Assembly: GCF_003053725.1 (NCBI RefSeq)
Contig: NZ_QAYC01000007.1
Coordinates: 62,001-126,000 of the forward strand
Length of the DNA: 64,000 bases
Reading direction: 5' to 3'
Source of the DNA: Rhodovulum kholense
Lineage (GTDB): Bacteria > Pseudomonadota > Alphaproteobacteria > Rhodobacterales > Rhodobacteraceae
Under the pieces are notes generated by a model. It worked only from the letters and a program-made list of their open reading frames with translations, did no database searches and had not been told where the DNA came from. Both the position numbers and the translations under genes were made by a program. This document shows positions 38,106 through 45,776 of this stretch, in pieces (within the stretch, counting starts at the first letter, position 1; the number at the start of each line of letters is the position of its first letter).

Positions 38106-38980
38106 GCCAGGAAGTGAAGCACCTCGGGCGACTGGGCTTCAAGGCTCTTGCGCATCTTGCCGAAGGCCGCGGCCTCTAGCTGACGCACCCGCTCTTTGGA
38201 CAGGCCAAGCTCGTTGCCGAGGCTTTCCAGCGTGCGGGGGTCGTCGCGCAGCTTGCGTTCCTTGACGATGAAGCGTTCGCGGTCGTTCAGCTGGCCCATG
38301 GCATGCACCAGCCAGCCGCGCAGTTGCGCCCGGTCGCGCCCCTCCTCGACCAGTTCGGCTGCCTGCGCGCTGTTATCCTCGATGGTCTCGATCCATTCGC
38401 GCCCCTCCTCGTCGGTGGATTGCGAGGCGTTCAGCGAGAAATCGGACCCCGACAGCCGGCCCTCCATCATCTCGACATCCTGCAAGGGCACGCCGACCTC
38501 GGAGGCGATCATCTGGCGCAGCTGGTGGCGATCGAGCGACTCTCCCCGCCCCGCCGCCTCGCGTTCCAGTCGGGCCTGAACCCGGCGCATGTTGAAGAAC
38601 AGCGATTTCTGACTTGAGGTCGACCCGGTCCGGACCATCGACCAGTTCCGCATCACGTAGTCCTGGATCGAGGCCTTGATCCACCAGACCGCATAGGTCG
38701 AAAAGCGCACGCCCCGGTCAGGGTCGAACTTGTCGGCCGCCTTCATCAGGCCAAGGCTCGCCTCCTGGATCAGGTCGTTCATCGGCGCGCCGTAACGCTT
38801 GAATTTTGCCGCCATCGAGATCGCCAGCCGCATATAGGCCGTGATCAGGCGGTGAAGGGCTGCCTCGTCACGTTCGTCGCGCCAGGCATAGGCAAGCTTC
38901 AGTTCGGTCTCGGCGTCCAGAAGCTCCGCCTTCATCGCCTGACGCGACAGCGTGTTCGCATCGAATCCATCAAATGCCAT
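38102..38980 (-). CDS. rpoH: RNA polymerase sigma-32 factor (RpoHII-like)
   Basis: 292 residues. Region 2.1-2.4 shows AYMRLAISMAAKFKRYG, DLIQEASLGLMKA and RFSTYAVWWIKASIQDYVMR. The RpoH box is QKSLFFNMRR, slightly different from QKKLFFNLRR of canonical RpoHI. Region 4 has the helix-turn-helix LGLSKERVRQLEAAAFGKMR. In Rhodobacter, RpoHII is induced by RpoE under singlet-oxygen stress; the promoter-like sequence at 39019-39048 fits that regulation. The RpoHII assignment is inferred from the box variant and promoter. Confidence 0.88.
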   Translation of the reverse strand: MAFDGFDANTLSRQAMKAELLDAETELKLAYAWRDERDEAALHRLITAYMRLAISMAAKFKRYGAPMNDLIQEASLGLMKAADKFDPDRGVRFSTYAVWWIKASIQDYVMRNWSMVRTGSTSSQKSLFFNMRRVQARLEREAAGRGESLDRHQLRQMIASEVGVPLQDVEMMEGRLSGSDFSLNASQSTDEEGREWIETIEDNSAQAAELVEEGRDRAQLRGWLVHAMGQLNDRERFIVKERKLRDDPRTLESLGNELGLSKERVRQLEAAAFGKMRKSLEAQSPEVLHFLA

Positions 38981-39018
38981 GCCAAATTCCCGTCAGACAG
39001 AGTTTTATCGTTACCTAA

Positions 39019-39048
39019 ACTATACTGCGCCGATCCGGTTCCGGATCA
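39019..39048 (-). promoter_or_regulatory. RpoE-like promoter of rpoH inside a palindrome
   Basis: On the minus strand TGATCC (39048-39043), 18-nt spacer, TATAGT (39024-39019), 38 nt before the rpoH ATG. This agrees with the TGATC-N18-TA-type sites of Rhodobacter RpoE. The -35 lies in the perfect inverted repeat GATCCGG-tt-CCGGATC (39032-39047), which could be a second regulatory site. Confidence 0.55.
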
Positions 39049-39086
39049 CACAAGAGCTTGAACGAATCGAAATATTCGCGCGATGC

Positions 39087-39106
39087 ATGTGTGCATATAC
39101 GCACAT
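39087..39106. promoter_or_regulatory. Near-palindromic operator-like sequence upstream of GST gene
   Basis: ATGTGTGCATATACGCACAT, 8 of 10 pairs complementary, in an AT-rich patch between divergent rpoH and the glutathione S-transferase gene. Possible binding site for a dimeric regulator. The 219-bp gap otherwise holds only promoter-like sequence. Confidence 0.4.
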
Positions 39107-39199
39107 ATTCAGCGGTTCCGTCCTGACACCGCGCGCCGGTATCGGAACGATCACGAAAATGCGCTTTCTCCGGACGCGCCCGGAGGCTAGCCTCAGTCC

Positions 39200-40087
39200 A
39201 TGACATATACGCTTTTCATCGGCGACCGGACCTATTCCAGCTGGTCTCTGCGCGGCTGGCTGATGCTGGAGAAATTCGGCCTGCCCTACCGGATTGCCGA
39301 GGTCGGGCTTTACACCGGCACCATGCGCCGCGACCTGGCTCCGGCCGCGCCCGCGCATCTGGTGCCCGCGCTTCTGACCCCCGAGGGCGAGCCGATTGGC
39401 GACACGATGGCCATCGCCGAGACCCTGGCCGAACGCCATCCCGGGGCCGGGCTCTGGCCCGAGGACGTGGCCGCGCGGATGCGCGCGCGCTGGCTGGCGG
39501 CCGAGATGCATTCGGGCTTTCCCGCGCTGCGGTCGCGCTGTCCGATGGTGCTGTCCCATTCCTACGACGGCTTCCTGGCCCCGCCCGAGGTGCTGGCCGA
39601 ACTCGACCGCCTGCAGGCGATCTGGGCCGAGGCCCATGCCCGGTTCGGCGCCGGCGGCCCCTGGCTTTTCGGGCGCTATTCGCTGGCCGATGCCTTCTAC
39701 GCCCCGGTCGCGGCAAGGATCGCGGCCTATGGGCTGCCGGTGGGCGATGCCGCCGCCAATTACGTGGCGCAGCATCTGGCGGACCCGGCCTTCCGCCGCT
39801 GGCGCGCCGAGGGGATGACCGTCGGCTACGACCCCGAGCCCTATGCGATGGATCTGCCGCGCCTGCCCTGGCCCGGCCCCGAACCGGTCGCCGCCCGCGC
39901 CATTGCCTCAGGCCCCTCGGTCAACGCGGCCTGCCCGTTCTCGGGCCAGCCGCCGACTCATTTCCTCAAGACGCAAGGTGTGGTGATCGGCTTTTGCAAC
40001 GCGCGCTGCCGCGACAAGGCCGCGAACGACCCCGAAGCCTTCCCCGAAGTCAGCGCTATTTACCATTCGGTAACCAAGCAGGCGTAG
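39200..40087 (+). CDS. Glutathione S-transferase with C-terminal YHS-like Cys domain
   Basis: 295 residues. The N-terminal thioredoxin-like domain has RTYSSWSLRGWLML (catalytic Ser/Tyr region) and the GSH-binding segment GDTMAIAETLAERHP. The alpha-helical domain runs to about residue 215. An added tail of about 60 residues contains CPFSGQPPTHF and GFCNARCRDKAANDPEAFP. This pattern (Cys-Pro-x-Ser-Gly, then Phe-Cys-x3-Cys-Arg-Asp-Lys) resembles YHS/TRASH metal-binding domains. Divergent from rpoH, consistent with stress defence. Start ATG at 39200. Confidence 0.85.
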   Translation: MTYTLFIGDRTYSSWSLRGWLMLEKFGLPYRIAEVGLYTGTMRRDLAPAAPAHLVPALLTPEGEPIGDTMAIAETLAERHPGAGLWPEDVAARMRARWLAAEMHSGFPALRSRCPMVLSHSYDGFLAPPEVLAELDRLQAIWAEAHARFGAGGPWLFGRYSLADAFYAPVAARIAAYGLPVGDAAANYVAQHLADPAFRRWRAEGMTVGYDPEPYAMDLPRLPWPGPEPVAARAIASGPSVNAACPFSGQPPTHFLKTQGVVIGFCNARCRDKAANDPEAFPEVSAIYHSVTKQA

Positions 40088-40118
40088 CCGTTTTCCGGTT
40101 CAGACCGGAGAACGCGAG

Positions 40119-41630
40119 ATGGTGGCCCGGGCCTATACGGTGGCTTTCGACGGCATCGAGGCACAGATCGTCGAGGTGCAATGCGCGGTCGCCCCCGGGC
40201 TTCCCGCCTTTTCAGTGGTGGGCCTCCCCGACAAGGCGGTCAGCGAGGCCCGCGACCGGCTGCGCGCGGCGCTGGCGGCAATGGGCGTGGCGCTGCCCTC
40301 GAAGCGGATCACGGTCAATCTCTCGCCCGCCGATCTGCCGAAAGTGGGGTCGCATTTCGACCTGCCCATCGCAGTGGCGCTGCTGGCCGCGCTCGAGGTC
40401 ATCCCCCGCGACATGGCCGAAGGGGTGGTGGCCCTGGGCGAGCTGTCGCTCGACGGGCGGCTGGTGCCGGTGATCGGGGCGCTGCCCGCGGCGATGGCCG
40501 CCGCCGAAGCCGACCGGGCGCTTTTATGTCCGCGCGCCTGCGGCGCCGAGGCGGCCTGGGTCGGCGCGACCCAGGTGCTGGCCGCGCCCGATCTCGCCTC
40601 GGTGGTGCGCCATTTCACCGGCCAGGCCCCTCTGGCCCCGGCCGAACCGGGCGAGGTCCAGCCGGACGCGCCGACGCTCGATCTGGCCGAGGTCAAGGGC
40701 CAGGAACGCGCCAAGCGCGCGCTCGAGATCGCCGCGGCGGGCCGACATCACCTGCTTCTGGTCGGCGAACCCGGCTCGGGCAAGTCGATGCTGGCCGCGC
40801 GGATCCCGGGCCTTCTGCCACCGCTGTCGCCGACAGAGGCGCTTGAAACCTCGATGATCCATTCGCTGGCGGGACTGCTGGACGAGGGCGGCATCTCGCG
40901 CCAGCGCCCGTTTCGCGACCCGCATCACACCGCGTCGGTGGCCGCCATTGTGGGCGGCGGGCGCGGTGCCGGACCGGGTGAAATCAGTCTGGCCCATAAC
41001 GGCGTGCTGTTCATGGACGAGTTTCCCGAATTTCCGCGTCAGGTGCTGGACACGCTGCGCCAGCCGATCGAGACCGGTGAGGTCGTGATCGCCCGCGCCA
41101 ATGCCCATACGCGCTATCCCTGCCGCTTCCTGCTGGTCGCGGCGGCAAACCCCTGCAAATGCGGCTATCTCGCCGACCCGTCCCGAGCCTGCGCCCGCGT
41201 GCCCCAGTGCGGCGAGGACTACCTTGGCCGGATCTCGGGTCCGCTGATGGACCGGTTCGACCTGCGCGTCGAGGTGCCGCCGGTCGCGTTCCGCGACCTC
41301 GACCTGCCCGCTTCGGGCGAAAGCTCTGCCACCGTGGCGGCCCGGGTCGCCACCGCCCGCGCCCGGCAAACCGCGCGTTTCGAGGCGCATCCCCGGGTGC
41401 GAGTGAACGCCGAGGCAGAGGGAGCGCTGCTCGACGAGATCGCAACGCCCGATGCCGACGGGCGCGCGCTGCTTTTGCGGGCGGCAGAGCGGTTCCGGCT
41501 GACCGCGCGCGGCTATCACCGCGTGTTGCGCGTCGCCCGGACCATCGCCGATCTCGACGGCGCCCAGCAGGTTGCGCGGCCCCATGTCGCCGAGGCCGTC
41601 GGCTTTCGTCTGGCCGTCGGCGACAGCTAG
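40119..41630 (+). CDS. comM: YifB/ComM family Mg-chelatase-like AAA ATPase
   Basis: 503 residues. N-terminal ribosomal S5-like domain (GLPDKAVSEARDRLRAAL), then AAA+ Walker A GEPGSGKSML, the Mg-chelatase-type segments RPFRDPHHTASVAAIVGGG, and HNGVLFMDEFPEFPRQVLD as Walker B, plus a Cys cluster (CKCGYLADPSRACARVPQC). ComM promotes branch migration during natural transformation recombination in other bacteria. The gene is followed by a hairpin at 41656-41677. Confidence 0.93.
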   Translation: MVARAYTVAFDGIEAQIVEVQCAVAPGLPAFSVVGLPDKAVSEARDRLRAALAAMGVALPSKRITVNLSPADLPKVGSHFDLPIAVALLAALEVIPRDMAEGVVALGELSLDGRLVPVIGALPAAMAAAEADRALLCPRACGAEAAWVGATQVLAAPDLASVVRHFTGQAPLAPAEPGEVQPDAPTLDLAEVKGQERAKRALEIAAAGRHHLLLVGEPGSGKSMLAARIPGLLPPLSPTEALETSMIHSLAGLLDEGGISRQRPFRDPHHTASVAAIVGGGRGAGPGEISLAHNGVLFMDEFPEFPRQVLDTLRQPIETGEVVIARANAHTRYPCRFLLVAAANPCKCGYLADPSRACARVPQCGEDYLGRISGPLMDRFDLRVEVPPVAFRDLDLPASGESSATVAARVATARARQTARFEAHPRVRVNAEAEGALLDEIATPDADGRALLLRAAERFRLTARGYHRVLRVARTIADLDGAQQVARPHVAEAVGFRLAVGDS

Positions 41631-41655
41631 AGGGCCGCCGATGCTTGCGCCAAGG

Positions 41656-41677
41656 GTCACGATCCCTTGATCGTGGC
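41656..41677 (+). terminator. Hairpin downstream of comM
   Basis: CACGATC-cctt-GATCGTG (7-bp perfect stem, extended by a G-T and a G-C pair), 25 nt after the comM stop, followed by ATTT. The next 50 nt hold an 8-bp inverted repeat TTTGCAGG/CCTGCAAA (41679-41729) that may be a control site for the next gene. Confidence 0.5.
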
Positions 41678-41750
41678 ATTTGCAGGAACCCTGCGGCACC
41701 CGGGTTGTTGACTCGGTCGAACCTGCAAACATCGAAGGAAGGATGTCACG

Positions 41751-42203
41751 ATGACCGACAGACATGGCCTCATGACCGACAACCCCACCCCGCTGTCGAG
41801 CCGGTTCGGCTGGCCGCTGCTGAGCAATCGCAAACCCGATGTCGAGCTGGACAAGGTCCGCGATTACCCGCTGTCAGACGCGCTGAACCTGCCATTGCTG
41901 AGCCAGAAACAGGGCTCGTCGACCGAGCTGATGACCGACAGCCCCACCCCGTTTTCCAGCCGGTTCGGCTGGCCGCTGCTCAGCGGGCGCCGCTCCGACC
42001 TCGCGCTGATGACCGACAATCCGACGCCGTTCTCGGCCGCCCTGGGGCTGCCGCTTCTCAGCAAAAGCGAAACCAATGTCGGGACGGACCCGAAAGGCGG
42101 CAGCACCTCGCACCGGCCCTGGACCGCACGCCAGGGTTCCGGCTCGGACGGTCCGGTCGCGAAATTCTTCCGGCAGATCGTCACCGGCGAAGTCCAGAAG
42201 TGA
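41751..42203 (+). CDS. Unrecognised four-repeat protein with MTDxPTPxS...PLLS motif
   Basis: 150 residues, no family recognised. Four units end in PLLS at residues 25, 51, 78 and 104, a 26/27/26-residue period. Units 1, 3 and 4 carry the full 19-residue block, for example LMTDNPTPLSSRFGWPLLS at 7-25; unit 2 (33-51, ending SDALNLPLLS) has lost its front half. The spacers are charged and variable. The C-terminus (about 108-150) is Gly/Ser-rich and ends with an amphipathic KFFRQIVTGE segment. AAGGAAGG lies 8 nt before ATG 41751. No signal peptide or cysteine. It could be a scaffold, a multi-copy peptide precursor or a repeat adaptor. Convergent with gshB. Confidence 0.75.
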   Translation: MTDRHGLMTDNPTPLSSRFGWPLLSNRKPDVELDKVRDYPLSDALNLPLLSQKQGSSTELMTDSPTPFSSRFGWPLLSGRRSDLALMTDNPTPFSAALGLPLLSKSETNVGTDPKGGSTSHRPWTARQGSGSDGPVAKFFRQIVTGEVQK

Positions 42204-42208
42204 AAGGC

Positions 42209-42239
42209 AGGCGATGCGGGGTTCAGCCCCGCTTCGCCT
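42209..42239. terminator. Bidirectional hairpin containing the gshB stop codon
   Basis: AGGCGA-t-GCGGGG pairs with CCCCGC-t-TCGCCT (12 bp plus one mismatch, 5-nt loop). It begins 6 nt after the repeat-protein stop, and the gshB stop (42223-42225) lies in its loop region. Confidence 0.65.
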
Positions 42240-43164
42240 CGATCGCCTCCCAGATCCGGGCGGCGATATTGACCTTGTCGAAGCGCTCCAGCTCCTGGAT
42301 GCCGGTGGGCGAGGTCACGTTGATCTCGGTCAGATGATCGCCGATCACGTCAATACCCACGAAAACCTGACCGGCCTCCTTCAGCGTCGGGCCGATGGCG
42401 GCACAGATCTCCAGATCGCGGGGCGTCAGATCCGCCCGTTCGGCACGGCCCCCCACATGCATGTTCGACCGGGTCTCGCCCTCGGCCGGGACCCGGTTGA
42501 TGGCTCCGACCGGCGCGCCGTCGACCAGAATGACGCGCTTGTCGCCCTTGCGAACCGCAGGCAGGAATTTCTGCGCGATCAGCGGCTCGCGGCTTAATCC
42601 CGAGAAAAGCTCATGCAACGAGGCCAGGTTGCGATCGTCGGGGTCGAGCCGGAAGATCCCGGCCCCGCCATTGCCATAGAGCGGCTTGAGGATGATGTCT
42701 CCGTGCAGGTCCTTGAAGGCGCGCAGGGTTGCCAGATCGCGGGCGATCACGGTCGGAGGAATAAGCTCGGGGAAACGAAGAACCAGAAGCTTTTCCGGAA
42801 AATTGCGCACCCAGAACGGATCGTTCACGACGAGGGTGCCAGGCGCCAGATGTTCCAGAAGATGCGTTGTGGTGATGTAGCCCATATCGAAGGGCGGGTC
42901 CTGCCGCAGCCAGACGACATCATAGGCGCCAAGATCGACCTCCTGCTCCGGCCCCAGTGTGAAATGATCACCCCGCACCCGGCGGACCTCCAGCGGCCAG
43001 CCCCGCGCCATGACGCGCCCGTCATTCCAGAAAAGCCGGTCTGGGGTATAGTAGAACAGGCTGTGCCCGCGCGCCTGCGCCTCTTCAGCAATCCTGAACG
43101 TGCTGTCCGCGTCGATATTGACGGCCCCGATCGGGTCCATCTGAATGGCAACCTTCAACGGCAT
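42223..43164 (-). CDS. gshB: Glutathione synthetase
   Basis: ATP-grasp ligase joining gamma-glutamylcysteine and glycine, 313 residues. It begins [23 protein letters not shown], as in bacterial GshB. Further motifs are [37 protein letters not shown] (ATP binding) and [21 protein letters not shown] near the C-terminus. Upstream in-frame extension to 43257 is low-complexity and rejected. It supplies glutathione for the transferase encoded at 39200. Confidence 0.96.
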   Translation of the reverse strand: MPLKVAIQMDPIGAVNIDADSTFRIAEEAQARGHSLFYYTPDRLFWNDGRVMARGWPLEVRRVRGDHFTLGPEQEVDLGAYDVVWLRQDPPFDMGYITTTHLLEHLAPGTLVVNDPFWVRNFPEKLLVLRFPELIPPTVIARDLATLRAFKDLHGDIILKPLYGNGGAGIFRLDPDDRNLASLHELFSGLSREPLIAQKFLPAVRKGDKRVILVDGAPVGAINRVPAEGETRSNMHVGGRAERADLTPRDLEICAAIGPTLKEAGQVFVGIDVIGDHLTEINVTSPTGIQELERFDKVNIAARIWEAIEAKRG

Positions 43165-43263
43165 CTGGTGCTCCCTCGCCCGGCCTTCCCCACCGCCGCC
43201 CGTCGCCCGGGCGCCACGGCGCCCGCTCTGGATGGCCGAGCCACCAAGGATTTGCAACCGCGC

Positions 43264-43617
43264 TCAGGCGCAGAACGCGTTCTCGAGAATATCGACCTCG
43301 CCGATCCCGTTCACCAAAGCGACATCAAAGCGAATATCGGTGAGTTGCCCCTTCGGCTCGTCGGCCAGAAATTCCTGCGCGGCCGTCATCACCCGAACCA
43401 TCTGCCGCCGCGTGATCCGCTCGGCCGCGCGAGCGAAGCTTCGGCTGGCCTTGACCTCGACGAAGACGAGACCATCGCCGTCGCGCGCGATCAGATCGAT
43501 CTCGCCGCCGCCGCCGCGCCAGCGGCGCGCCGCAATGGCCATGCCGCGCCGTTCATAGCCGCGGGCAACGCAATCTTCGGCCGAGACCCCAGAATGATAA
43601 GACACAGTTCCGCTCAC
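43264..43617 (-). CDS. yraN: YraN/UPF0102 nuclease-fold protein
   Basis: 117 residues from GTG 43617, with GGAGGG about 7 nt upstream. The restriction-endonuclease-like core is visible: GGGGEIDLIARDGDGLVFVEVK carries the Asp...Glu-x-Lys signature (EIDL and FVEVK). Member of the widespread UPF0102 family, of unknown but probably nucleic-acid-related function. It follows rsmI by 16 bp, reproducing the rsmI/lpoA/yraN grouping known from gammaproteobacteria. Confidence 0.87.
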   Translation of the reverse strand: MSGTVSYHSGVSAEDCVARGYERRGMAIAARRWRGGGGEIDLIARDGDGLVFVEVKASRSFARAAERITRRQMVRVMTAAQEFLADEPKGQLTDIRFDVALVNGIGEVDILENAFCA

Positions 43618-43633
43618 AATCCGCCCTCCAGAG

Positions 43634-44494
43634 CTACGCCTTGCCCTCCCGGTCGAGGGCTGCGCGATAGACCTGCCGCCGGGGCAGGTCCAGCGACGCG
43701 GCAACCTCGGCCACCGCATCCTTGACCGAGAGCCGCGCCAGAGCCTCGTCAAGCGCGGCCTCAAGATCTGCGGCCTCGGCCTGGCGTGGCAAAGCCCGCC
43801 CGACCACAAGCACGATCTCGCCCTTGACCTCGCGCCCGGCAAAGGCCTGGGCAAGGTCCGCGAGCGTGCCGCGCGAGATTTCCTCGAACCGCTTGGTCAG
43901 TTCCCGACAGACCGCAGCCTCGCGATCCGGGCCGAGGGATACCACCATTTCCTCTAACAGTCGGCTAATGCGCCTGGGCGATTCGTAGAACACCAGCGTC
44001 GCTGGCACCGAAGCGAGATCGTCCAGCATCCGGCCGCGCGCTCCGGCCTGGGCGGGAGGAAAGCCGGCAAAAAGCACCCTGTCGCTCGGCAGCCCCGCCA
44101 CCACCAGCGCCGCCAGCATCGCCGAGGGCCCGGGCGCGGCATGCACCGCAACCCCGGCCGCGATGGCGGCGCGCGCAAGCGGAAAGCCGGGGTCCGACAC
44201 CATCGGCGTCCCCGCCTCGCTGACGCAGGCGACCGACTTGCCAGAGGCCGCCATTCCGACCAGGCCATCCCGAACCGACGGCGCCGAATGGTCGTGATAG
44301 GCGATCAGCGGCCGGTCGCCCAGCGCAATCCCGTGGATCTGCATCAGGTGCCGCGCCGTGCGCGTGTCTTCGGCAGCAAGGACGTCGGCCGAAGCCAGAA
44401 TATCCAGCGCTTTCAGCGTGATATCGCGCGCGGCACCGATCGGCGTAGCGACGAAATAAAGCCCCGGGGGCAACGGATTGCGCAGGATTTCCAA
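43634..44494 (-). CDS. rsmI: 16S rRNA 2'-O-methyltransferase RsmI
   Basis: Methylates C1402 of 16S rRNA. 286 residues when started at TTG 44494, equal to the E. coli length. The tetrapyrrole methylase fold shows LYFVATPIGAARDITLKALD, LAAEDTRTARHL, CVSEAGTPMVSDPG and LVFYESPRR. No ATG exists close by; an alternative ATG at 44581 would add 29 residues and overlap the divergent gene's start codon. The TTG choice is therefore likely but not certain. Confidence 0.9.
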   Translation of the reverse strand: MEILRNPLPPGLYFVATPIGAARDITLKALDILASADVLAAEDTRTARHLMQIHGIALGDRPLIAYHDHSAPSVRDGLVGMAASGKSVACVSEAGTPMVSDPGFPLARAAIAAGVAVHAAPGPSAMLAALVVAGLPSDRVLFAGFPPAQAGARGRMLDDLASVPATLVFYESPRRISRLLEEMVVSLGPDREAAVCRELTKRFEEISRGTLADLAQAFAGREVKGEIVLVVGRALPRQAEAADLEAALDEALARLSVKDAVAEVAASLDLPRRQVYRAALDREGKA

Positions 44495-44579
44495 GGATTC
44501 TTTTACCTGTCTGACGTTTACTTGCCCCGCCGATCCGCATAGGGTCGCCGTCGAGACCGCCCCAGTGAAGGAGAGGGTC

Positions 44580-45776
44580 ATGATCGCCGTTTTTCGCGCC
44601 TGCCGCAAGCGGTTGGCTCCCGTCCTGGAACCGGTCCTGGCGCCGATCCTGGGCTTGGCCGCCCTTGCTCTGGTCGCGGCCTGCCAGCCGTCAGGACTGG
44701 GAGGCGGCCCCTCGATCAATGCCTCGAAACCGGTTCCTGTGGCGCTTCTGGTGCCCCACGGGTCGGGCACTCCGGGCGATGAGGTGGTCGCGCGCAGCCT
44801 TGAGAATGCGGCGCGGCTTGCGATTTCCGACCTCAAGGGCGTACAGATCGACCTTCGCGTCTACAATACCGCGGGCAATCCCGACATCGCCGCGAAGGTC
44901 GCGGCCGAGGCCGCCTCGGACGGGGCCAAGATCATCCTCGGTCCGCTTTATGCCCAGTCGGCCAATGCCGCGGGCCTGGCCGTCGCCCGGCGCGGGATCA
45001 ACGTGCTGAGCTTTTCCAACAATACCCAGATCGCCGGCGGCAACGTCTTCGTGCTGGGACCCACCTTCGAGAACACCGCCGACCGGCTGGCCCGCTATGC
45101 CATGGCCCAGGGCCGAAGCCAGGTCATGATCGTGCACGACCCTGACGTGGCGGGCGAGGCCGGTCGGGCGGCCATCGCCTCGGCCGTCGCGCGAAGCGGC
45201 GGCACGGTCGCGGCAACCGGCAGCTACGAGCTGTCGCAGAACGGCGTCGTGCAGGCCGTGCCCGGTCTGGCCCGCAAGGCCCGCGATTCGGGAGCCTCGG
45301 CGATCTTCTTCACTGCCAGCACCGCGGGCGCGCTGCCCCTTCTGGCGCAGCTCCTGCCGGAGAACCGCGTCGATCCCGCCGAGGTCAAGTTCATCGGGCT
45401 GACGCGCTGGGATATTCCGCCCTCGACGCTCGCGCTGCCGGGCCTTCAGGGCGGCTGGTTCGCCCTGCCCGATCCGGGCGTTTCGGACCGGTTCGAACGG
45501 CGCTACATGGCCGCCTATGGCGAGCCTGCCCATCCCGCCGCCGGCCTTGCCTATGACGGCATCGCCGCGATCGGCGCCCTTGCCAGCCAGGGCCGCAGCG
45601 ATGCGCTGACGGTCTCAGGGCTGACACAGCCTTCGGGCTTTGTCGGTGTGAACGGCGTGTTCCGCCTGCGCTCCGACGGCACGAACGAGCGGGCCTTGGC
45701 CGTGGCCGAGATCCGCGACAACCAGGTGACTGTGATTGACCCCGCTCCAAGAAGTTTCGGCGGCGCAGGCTTCTAG
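44580..45776 (+). CDS. Penicillin-binding protein activator LpoA-like lipoprotein
   Basis: 398 residues. Lipoprotein signal LAALALVAACQPSG places Cys35 or so as the lipidated residue. The mature part has a type I periplasmic binding fold: PVPVALLVPHGSGTPGDEVV, ISDLKGVQIDLRVYNTAGN, GAKIILGPLYAQSANAAG. This is the N-terminal/C-terminal organisation of YraM (LpoA), activator of PBP1A, in the DUF/Peripla_BP_6 superfamily. Its position beside rsmI and yraN supports this. Outer-membrane lipoprotein by family. AAGGAGAGG precedes ATG 44580. Confidence 0.82.
   Translation: MIAVFRACRKRLAPVLEPVLAPILGLAALALVAACQPSGLGGGPSINASKPVPVALLVPHGSGTPGDEVVARSLENAARLAISDLKGVQIDLRVYNTAGNPDIAAKVAAEAASDGAKIILGPLYAQSANAAGLAVARRGINVLSFSNNTQIAGGNVFVLGPTFENTADRLARYAMAQGRSQVMIVHDPDVAGEAGRAAIASAVARSGGTVAATGSYELSQNGVVQAVPGLARKARDSGASAIFFTASTAGALPLLAQLLPENRVDPAEVKFIGLTRWDIPPSTLALPGLQGGWFALPDPGVSDRFERRYMAAYGEPAHPAAGLAYDGIAAIGALASQGRSDALTVSGLTQPSGFVGVNGVFRLRSDGTNERALAVAEIRDNQVTVIDPAPRSFGGAGF

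Noticed and set aside
41751-42140. CRISPR-like or tandem DNA repeat array
   Set aside because: The repeats are coding, with 78-81-nt spacing and codon divergence between units; there are no spacers of regular length and no cas genes.
41751-43164. Graspetide system: repeat precursor next to an ATP-grasp enzyme
   Set aside because: The ATP-grasp protein is an ordinary glutathione synthetase with its standard N-terminus, it is convergent with the repeat gene, and the repeats lack the Thr/Ser-Glu/Asp core patterns of known graspetides.
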